Source: Streptomyces aurantiacus
GTDB taxonomy: Bacteria > Actinomycetota > Actinomycetes > Streptomycetales > Streptomycetaceae
Assembly (NCBI RefSeq): GCF_027107535.1
Contig: NZ_CP114283.1
Coordinates: 1,860,001 to 1,924,000 of the forward strand
DNA: 64,000 nt
Direction: 5' to 3'
Below, piece by piece: positions 58,961-64,000 of the stretch. The notes beneath the pieces were generated by a model, which was given only the letters and a program-made list of their open reading frames with translations, was not told the origin of the DNA and made no database searches. The translations under genes were made by a program, and so were the position numbers. Within the stretch, counting starts at the first letter, position 1; every line of letters starts with the position of its first letter.

Positions 58961-59428
58961 GTGGACAACAGGCAAGTAATCGGATCGTGGCTCTCCGGAC
59001 CCCGCGCGGCCGCGGAGGAAGCCGGTGCCGACTTCGGATACCGCGGCGAGCAGCTGGGTCTGCCCGAGTCCGGCCCCGGATCGATCGCGCGCCCGGGACG
59101 GCGTCTGGGCGCCCTGGCCGTCGACTGGGGCCTGTGCCTCTTGATCGCATACGGCCTGATCACCGACAGCTACAACAGGGCGGCCCAGGTCTGGGCACCG
59201 ATCATCCTGTTCACGCTGATCGTCCTCACTCTCGGCACGATCGGCTGCACACCGGGCAAGCGGCTCTTCGGCCTGCGGGTGGTCACCCTGGCCACCGGTC
59301 GTGTCCATCCGCTGCGCGCCCTGCTGCGCACGATCCTGCTGTTCCTCGCCCTCCCGGCCCTGATCTGGGACCGCGACGGGCGCGGGCTGCACGACCGTAT
59401 GGCCGGCACGGTCGAGATCAGGGTCTGA
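58961..59428 (+). CDS. RDD-family membrane protein
   Basis: The 155-residue protein (from GTG 58961) has a Gly/Arg-rich N-terminus, three to four membrane segments (ALAVDWGLCLLIAYGLIT; IILFTLIVLTLGTI; LLRTILLFLALPALIW) and the RDD signature residues (RRLGALAVDW; WDRDGRGLHDRMAGT). RDD proteins are probable small transporters of unknown solute. GTG 58961 is 6 bases after TACCTT (58949-58954), so a leaderless transcript is likely; an ATG at 58931 would add ten residues. The gene is divergent from glnA. Confidence 0.8.
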   Translation: MDNRQVIGSWLSGPRAAAEEAGADFGYRGEQLGLPESGPGSIARPGRRLGALAVDWGLCLLIAYGLITDSYNRAAQVWAPIILFTLIVLTLGTIGCTPGKRLFGLRVVTLATGRVHPLRALLRTILLFLALPALIWDRDGRGLHDRMAGTVEIRV

Positions 59429-59490
59429 CCGCCATTCGGGTCAGCTCACCCGCAGCTCGCACGAGCGCACCGCGACAGGTCTTCGAGAGC

Positions 59491-59542
59491 CGTGATGCGT
59501 GGGGCCCCGGAACCGATCGGTTCCGGGGCCCCTCGCATCACG
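59491..59542. terminator. 52-bp near-perfect palindrome after the RDD gene
   Basis: CGTGATGCG, T, then GGGGCCCCGGAACCGATC and the complementary right half give a symmetrical stem, broken only by a T-T pair, with almost no loop. It is a very strong terminator or cruciform-prone site between the RDD gene and the convergent DUF4191 gene. Confidence 0.75.
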
Positions 59543-59583
59543 CCGTACGCACCTCGCCGTATACGTGCCCGGCCCGACGGAAA

Positions 59584-59623
59584 CGGGGCTCTCCGCGACC
59601 GTCGGTGGTCGCGGAGAGCCCCG
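59584..59623. terminator. Second strong terminator before DUF4191
   Basis: CGGGGCTCTCCGCGACC and its exact complement form a 17-bp stem with a 6-nt GTCGGT loop, 36 bp after the DUF4191 stop codon on the minus strand. Confidence 0.85.
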
Positions 59624-59658
59624 TATCACTGGAGCCGGTGGCAGTGCGGGTGTGGCCG

Positions 59659-60357
59659 CTAGCGCATCTTGCCGCCGCGCGGCATCCGCATGCCCTTGGG
59701 CATCGGGCCCTTGGGGAGCGGCATGTTGCTCATCAGGTCGCCGAGAGCGCGCAGCCGGTCGTTGGTCGCGGTCACCTGCGGGCCGGTCAGGACCCGCGGG
59801 AGCTTCATCATCGTCGTGCGGAGCTTCTTCAGCTCGACCTGGCCCTCACCCGTGCCGACGAGGATGTCGTGCACCGGCACGTCCGCGACGATGCGGGCCA
59901 TCTTCTTCTTCTCGGCGGCCAGCAGGCTCTTCACCCGGTTCGGGTTGCCCTCGGCCACCAGCACGATGCCGGCCTTGCCGACGGCCCGGTGGACCACGTC
60001 CTGGCTGCGGTTCATCGCCACGGCCGGAGTCGTCGTCCAGCCGCGCCCGACATTGTCGAGCACCGCCGCCGCCGCGCCCGGCTGGCCCTCCATCTGCCCG
60101 AAGGCCGCACGCTCGGCGCGGCGTCCGAAGACGATCGCCGTCGCGAGGAAAGCCAGCAGCAGGCCGAGAATTCCGAGATAGATCGGGTACCCGATCAAAA
60201 AACCGATCGCGAGGAAGACACCGAGGGTGACGATTCCGACAGCCGCGAGTACAAGACCGATCTTGGAATCGGCCTTGCGGGTCATCTTGTAAGTCAGGGC
60301 GATCTGCTTGAGCCGCCCGGGGTTCGCAGCGTCCGCTGCGGGTTCCTTCCTCGCCAT
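59659..60357 (-). CDS. DUF4191 membrane protein
   Basis: This 232-residue actinobacterial protein has two membrane segments close together (SKIGLVLAAVGIVTLGVFLAI; GFLIGYPIYLGILGLLLAFLATAIVF, about residues 31-82), then a cytoplasmic helical/beta domain (RGWTTTPAVAMNRSQDVVHRAVGKAGIVLVAEGNPNRVKSLLAAEKKKMARI) and a Met/Pro/Lys-rich tail (MPLPKGPMPKGMRMPRGGK). Family DUF4191 is of unknown function; it is usually found near lipA/lipB. The start at 60357 follows the family; the frame upstream is not supported. Confidence 0.85.
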   Translation of the reverse strand: MARKEPAADAANPGRLKQIALTYKMTRKADSKIGLVLAAVGIVTLGVFLAIGFLIGYPIYLGILGLLLAFLATAIVFGRRAERAAFGQMEGQPGAAAAVLDNVGRGWTTTPAVAMNRSQDVVHRAVGKAGIVLVAEGNPNRVKSLLAAEKKKMARIVADVPVHDILVGTGEGQVELKKLRTTMMKLPRVLTGPQVTATNDRLRALGDLMSNMPLPKGPMPKGMRMPRGGKMR

Positions 60358-60455
60358 GCCGTGAAGTCTACGTGGCGCCACAAGCGCCGACGACGCCGGT
60401 GCCGGGTCGGCCCGCGTCACGCGGCTCCGTGTCGGGTCCCCGACGCGCCCCGCGC

Positions 60456-60656
60456 TCAGGGGCGGACGACGAAGGACTGCTCCAGGACGCGCTGCGCCTC
60501 GCCCCGGTCCTTGGCGCGGCGGCGGTCCTCCAGGACGGAGGTCCAGGCGTTGCGGCGGGCCGTGCGCTGGCCGCTGCTGAGGAGCAGGGATTCGACGGCA
60601 CGGAGTGCATCGGTGAACGACGGAATCGCGGTGGCGCGTACGGGCGCTGCCTGCAT
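60456..60656 (-). CDS. Conserved small protein of unknown function
   Basis: The 66-residue basic protein (MQAAPVRATAIPSFTDALRAVESLLLSSGQRTARRNAWTSVLEDRRRAKDRGEAQRVLEQSFVVRP) is helical, without a signal or membrane segment. A purine-rich GGGGGGA lies about 9 nt before the ATG. It lies between lipA and the DUF4191 gene, all on the minus strand. The function is unknown. Confidence 0.6.
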   Translation of the reverse strand: MQAAPVRATAIPSFTDALRAVESLLLSSGQRTARRNAWTSVLEDRRRAKDRGEAQRVLEQSFVVRP

Positions 60657-60799
60657 GATGGAGGTCCCCCCTCGGGACGATGGCTCTGGCTCGGGCTCTA
60701 CGGGGTGTAAGACCAGGGTCACTGAATGGTGTTACCAGGGCGTGACCGGCCGGTCAAACGCCAATGAAGCCTTGCTGTGCATGCCTGAAACGCCGACGC

Positions 60800-60814
60800 G
60801 GCCCTGACAGGGCC
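60800..60814 (-). terminator. Hairpin in the lipA downstream gap
   Basis: GGCCCTG-A-CAGGGCC lies about 120 bp beyond the lipA stop codon on the minus strand. The 1-nt spacer means only part of the stem can form. The same gap has the palindrome TACTCGCGAGTA at 60856-60867. Confidence 0.4.
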
Positions 60815-60855
60815 CCCATCTGCGGGGACGGTCGGGACCGCGTCCTATTGGCCAT

Positions 60856-60867
60856 TACTCGCGAGTA
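60856..60867. promoter_or_regulatory. Palindrome TACTCGCGAGTA
   Basis: This 12-bp perfect palindrome sits in a more AT-rich patch (CATTACTCGCGAGTAGTG) about 190 bp upstream of the small gene at 60456-60656. It looks like an operator half-pair, but no regulator is assigned. Confidence 0.35.
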
Positions 60868-60935
60868 GTGACTTGTGCGCTGATTCACACATTCGTCTGG
60901 CACTGCGTGCCATCCGGTGGGGCGCCGGGTGCGGC

Positions 60936-61901
60936 TCAGAGAGCCTGCGAGGCGACGTACGATCCGCGCTTCTCGATCGCCATCTGGTAGAGACGGCCGG
61001 CCCGGTACGAGGAGCGGACCAGCGGGCCCGACATGACACCGGAGAAGCCGATCTGGTCGGCCTCGTCCTTCAGCTCCACGAACTCGTGCGGTTTCACCCA
61101 GCGCTCCACGGGGTGGTGGCGCACGGAGGGCCGCAGGTACTGCGTGATGGTGACGAGCTCGCAGCCCGCCTCGTGCAGCTGGCGCAGGGCCTCGCTGACC
61201 TCTTCGCGGGTCTCGCCCATGCCGAGGATCAGGTTCGACTTCGTGACCAGACCGTAGTCGCGGGCCTCCGTGATGACCTTCAGCGAGCGCTCGTAGCGGA
61301 AGCCGGGGCGGATGCGCTTGAAGATGCGGGGGACCGTCTCCACGTTGTGTGCGAAGACCTCCGGGCGGGAGGAGAAGACCTCGGCGAGCTGGGCCGGCTC
61401 GGCGTTGAAGTCCGGGGCGAGGAGCTCGACCTTGGTCCGGCCCTCGGCGCGGTCCGTGGTCTGCTGGTGGATCTGGCGGACCGTCTCCGCGTAGAGCCAG
61501 GCGCCGCCGTCGTCGAGGTCGTCACGGGCGACGCCGGTGATGGTCGCGTAGTTGAGGTCCATGGTGACCACGGACTCGCCCACGCGGCGGGGCTCGTCGC
61601 GGTCCAGCGCCTCGGGCTTGCCCGTGTCGATCTGGCAGAAGTCGCAGCGCCTCGTGCACTGGTCGCCACCGATGAGGAACGTGGCCTCGCGGTCCTCCCA
61701 GCACTCGTAGATGTTGGGGCAGCCCGCCTCCTGGCAGACCGTGTGCAGGCCCTCGCTCTTCACGAGGTTCTGCATCTTCGTGTACTCGGGACCCATTTTC
61801 GCCCGGGTCTTGATCCACTCGGGCTTGCGCTCGATGGGGGTCTGGGCGTTCCGGACCTCCAGGCGCAGCATCTTGCGTCCGTCGGGTGCGACTGCGGACA
61901 C
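60936..61901 (-). CDS. lipA: Lipoyl synthase
   Basis: LipA inserts two sulfurs into octanoyl groups on lipoyl domains (radical SAM). The 321-residue protein has both cluster motifs: auxiliary Cys56, Cys61, Cys67 ([12 protein letters not shown]) and radical-SAM Cys82, Cys86, Cys89 (CTRRCDFC). The rest ([55 protein letters not shown]) is standard, ending with the conserved RSSYRA. The GTG at 61901 has GGGAG about 6 nt upstream; the ATG at 61937 lacks one. It follows lipB on the same strand, 142 bp apart. Confidence 0.96.
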   Translation of the reverse strand: MSAVAPDGRKMLRLEVRNAQTPIERKPEWIKTRAKMGPEYTKMQNLVKSEGLHTVCQEAGCPNIYECWEDREATFLIGGDQCTRRCDFCQIDTGKPEALDRDEPRRVGESVVTMDLNYATITGVARDDLDDGGAWLYAETVRQIHQQTTDRAEGRTKVELLAPDFNAEPAQLAEVFSSRPEVFAHNVETVPRIFKRIRPGFRYERSLKVITEARDYGLVTKSNLILGMGETREEVSEALRQLHEAGCELVTITQYLRPSVRHHPVERWVKPHEFVELKDEADQIGFSGVMSGPLVRSSYRAGRLYQMAIEKRGSYVASQAL

Positions 61902-62043
61902 ATCGGCTCCCTGTAGCTTCGATTCTTCGGCGTACACCAGGGTACGCCCGTGCGGTTCTCGGCCCCCGGGGTGGGCAACCTTCGGGAACGGGGGTGCATT
62001 CCCAGGCGGGGCAGGCAGGGGCGGCGCGGCGGGGAAACGGTCC

Positions 62044-62832
62044 CTACACGGCCACGGCCCGCGGCCGGAGCTCCGCGTTGCCGAGGACGTCCGCCAGGTG
62101 CCGCTCGGCGACGGGCAGCACCTCCGCGATGGTCAGGTCACGTCCCAGCTCGTGCGCGAGCGACGTGACCCCCGCATCACGGATCCCACAGGGAATGATC
62201 TTGTCGAAGCTCGCCACGTCAGGGTTCACGTTGAGAGCGAAGCCGTGCATCGTGACCCCCTTGGCGACCCGGATCCCCACGGCGCAGATCTTGCGGTCCT
62301 CGCGCCGCTGACCGGCGTTGGAGGGTGCGTACTCGGGCCCGTCCAGCCGCGGGTCGAACTCCTCGTCGGCCAGCCGGGGGTCGAAGTCGAGGGAGAGCCC
62401 GCCGAGGGACGGCCGCTCGGCCACGGGGTCACCGAGGACCCAGACACCGGCCCGCCCCTCCACCCGGCTGGTCTCGACGCCGAACTCCGCGCACACACGG
62501 ATCATCGCGTCCTCCAGGCGCCGGAGATGGGCGACGACGTCCACAGGGCGCGGAAGCTTCTGGATCGGGTAGCCGACCAGCTGGCCCGGACCGTGCCAGG
62601 TGATCTTCCCGCCCCTGTCCACGTCGACGACGGGCGTGCCGTCGAGGGGCCGCTCGCTGTCCGCCGTGCGCCGGCCGGCCGTGTAGACCGGCTGGTGCTC
62701 CAGGAGCAGGCACGTGTCGGGAACCTCGTCCTGGAAGCGGGCCGCGTGGACACGTCGCTGCTCGTCCCAGGCCTCCTGGTACTCGACGGCGTCCGCACCG
62801 AAACCCATGCGGACGAACCGCAGCTCACTCAC
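62044..62832 (-). CDS. lipB: Octanoyl-[ACP]:protein octanoyltransferase
   Basis: LipB moves octanoate from acyl carrier protein to lipoyl domains, giving LipA its substrate. The 262-residue protein has [14 protein letters not shown] and the catalytic pair Lys181 ([23 protein letters not shown]) and Cys215 (KIIPCGIRD). Between GVWV and the Lys motif there is an insert of roughly 40 residues ([20 protein letters not shown] ...), longer than in enterobacterial LipB and typical of Streptomyces. The GTG at 62832 has GGGAGG 8 nt upstream. Confidence 0.96.
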   Translation of the reverse strand: MSELRFVRMGFGADAVEYQEAWDEQRRVHAARFQDEVPDTCLLLEHQPVYTAGRRTADSERPLDGTPVVDVDRGGKITWHGPGQLVGYPIQKLPRPVDVVAHLRRLEDAMIRVCAEFGVETSRVEGRAGVWVLGDPVAERPSLGGLSLDFDPRLADEEFDPRLDGPEYAPSNAGQRREDRKICAVGIRVAKGVTMHGFALNVNPDVASFDKIIPCGIRDAGVTSLAHELGRDLTIAEVLPVAERHLADVLGNAELRPRAVAV

Positions 62833-63091
62833 GGCAAGCGCCTCCCTGCAAGAGTCGTAAGGCTCATAACGGCCCCACGCCACTGTACGTCCGACCCGTG
62901 TGCGTCAGCCCTGGGGGCAATCCTCACACGATCGGATGAATGCGTGTCGAAGTGTGCGATCGGGTGCTCACGGACCGCTACATTCGCGCCGTTCACGAGG
63001 CTAATAAGGGCTGCTCACAGCATGGCGGCCGACCTCACCCGGGCCTGTCCGTGCAGGCCCCCAGCCCGGAAGGCAGGAGTTCGCACCGCAG

Positions 63092-64000
63092 ATGACGGAA
63101 CGACCCGCGCAGCGCACCCCCAACCGTCAGCTCGCCGCACTTATCGCAGAAGCGGGGTTCTCCAACGCGGGGCTCGCCCGTCGAGTGGACCAGCTCGGCC
63201 TCGAACACGGTCTCGATCTGAGATACGACAAGACATCAGTGACCCGGTGGCTGCGCGGGCAGCAGCCCCGGGGCACCACACCGGCGCTCATCGCCGAGGT
63301 GTTCACCCGCCGCCTCGGCCGCCGGCTCAGCGCGCAGGACCTCGGGCTCGACGCCTGCGCGCCGGTCTACGCGGGACTCGAGTTCGCCGCCACGCCCGAG
63401 GAGGCCGTCGACATCGTCGGCGGGCTGTGGCGCAAGGACTCGGGCAGCCACGCGGAACTGCGCAAGATCGCGTTCACCCCGGCGGGACTCGTCGTCCCCA
63501 GCCGCGACTGGCTGATCGGCCGGGCCGACGACCGGGTGAGCCGCGGCGACCCCGCTGCGGCGCGCATCCCCGTACAGGGCCGCCCGGCCGCCCCGAAGTT
63601 CCCGCCCGCGCTCGAAGGGGCGGGGCCCGCCTCCCGGCAGCGCACCACCGCCGAGCGCGGGCCGGGGCAGCGGGTGACCGCGGGCGACATCGCGGCGCTG
63701 CGATCGGTCGGCGAACTCTTCCGCGCGCTCGACAACACCTACGGGGGAGGGCACGCCCGGCAGGCCCTCGTGCGGTACCTGGAGCACGAGCTGGAGCCGA
63801 TGCTGCGCGGCACGTACGGCGAGCAGGCGGGTCGTCGCCTGTTCGCGGCGGCGTCCGACCTGACCCGGCTGGCGGGCTGGACCTCGTACGACATCGCCGC
63901 GCACGGACTGGCACAGCGGTACTTCGTGCAGGCGCTGCGGCTGTCGCAGGCGGCGGGGGACCGGGCGTACGGCTCGTACGTGCTCGTGACGATGAGCCGG
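63092..64000 (+). CDS. HTH regulator with TPR-like region (3' truncated)
   Basis: The frame from the ATG at 63092 stays open to the right edge (303 codons). The N-terminus reads TPNRQLAALIAEAGFSNAGLARRVDQLGLEHG ... SVTRWLRGQQPRGTTPALIAEVFTRRLGR, the helix-turn-helix start of an actinobacterial regulator family (NsdA-like and relatives) that continues into a TPR-like helical region, of which DIAALRSVGELFRALDNTYGGGHARQAL and LTRLAGWTSYDIAAHGLAQRYFVQALRLSQAAGD are visible. AGGAG lies 12 nt before the ATG, which is far. Role unknown; relatives affect development and antibiotic production. Confidence 0.75.
   Translation, partial: MTERPAQRTPNRQLAALIAEAGFSNAGLARRVDQLGLEHGLDLRYDKTSVTRWLRGQQPRGTTPALIAEVFTRRLGRRLSAQDLGLDACAPVYAGLEFAATPEEAVDIVGGLWRKDSGSHAELRKIAFTPAGLVVPSRDWLIGRADDRVSRGDPAAARIPVQGRPAAPKFPPALEGAGPASRQRTTAERGPGQRVTAGDIAALRSVGELFRALDNTYGGGHARQALVRYLEHELEPMLRGTYGEQAGRRLFAAASDLTRLAGWTSYDIAAHGLAQRYFVQALRLSQAAGDRAYGSYVLVTMSR

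Overview
The window is high-GC DNA with strong G/C bias in third codon positions, and its gene content is that of a Streptomyces chromosome core (GlnA/GlnII/GlnE nitrogen set, MalR-malEFG maltose locus, SARP-type regulator, NsrR-Hmp, many TetR/LacI/two-component regulators). From memory, the gene set resembles the S. coelicolor SCO2192-SCO2259 region in inverted order; this was not checked by alignment. No tRNA, rRNA, CRISPR array, insertion sequence or prophage was recognised. Both ends cut through a regulator gene.

Layout. 1-5.5 kb: 3' part of a SARP/AfsR-like NTPase regulator facing a DrrA/DrrB-like ABC exporter whose promoter carries heptamers at 11-bp spacing, then panB. 5.7-10.7 kb: two drug-efflux-type MFS transporters, a TetR repressor and a membrane EEP hydrolase. 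10.8-16.4 kb: nadE, a DUF998 membrane protein coupled to an alpha/beta hydrolase, and a secreted sedolisin (S53) protease. 16.7-19.9 kb: DUF305-DUF3105 pair, nsrR and flavohaemoprotein. 20.2-26.0 kb: a GlnA2-type ligase, a VOC and a PPOX protein, and glnE. 26.1-27.0 kb: a PAP2/Aur1-like membrane phosphatase.

27.1-41.2 kb is one starch/maltodextrin unit: malR, malEFG, an alpha-glucosidase, a secreted alpha-amylase and a secreted 1815-residue alpha-amylase/pullulanase. CTTGCAG-CAAG-like operators sit in front of malE, the amylase and the pullulanase. The secreted enzymes would cut starch and branched dextrins, MalEFG would import the maltodextrins, and the intracellular GH13 enzyme would release glucose.

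41.3-53.5 kb is a mixed regulatory and cell-envelope stretch: REC-GAF-SpoIIE phosphatase, CHMI-family isomerase, TetR, a membrane protein with sigma-factor-like N-terminus, TPR protein, lipoprotein, DUF1996 protein, a histidine kinase/response regulator pair, an epimerase, an orphan winged-helix regulator and a possible short Cys-containing peptide. 53.7-58.9 kb holds glnII and glnA, each behind a GlnR-type box; glnE (23-26 kb) would modify GlnA at Tyr397. 58.9-62.8 kb: RDD and DUF4191 membrane proteins and the lipoate genes lipA and lipB. 63.1 kb to the end: a truncated HTH regulator.

Most of the window is conserved housekeeping DNA. The items most worth a second look are the SARP-like repeat array (4.5 kb), the maltose/starch operator set, the membrane-tethered sigma-like protein (44-46 kb), the short Cys-containing ORF (53.4 kb), the loss of the adenylylation Tyr in the GlnA2-type enzyme, and a dispersed intergenic repeat family.
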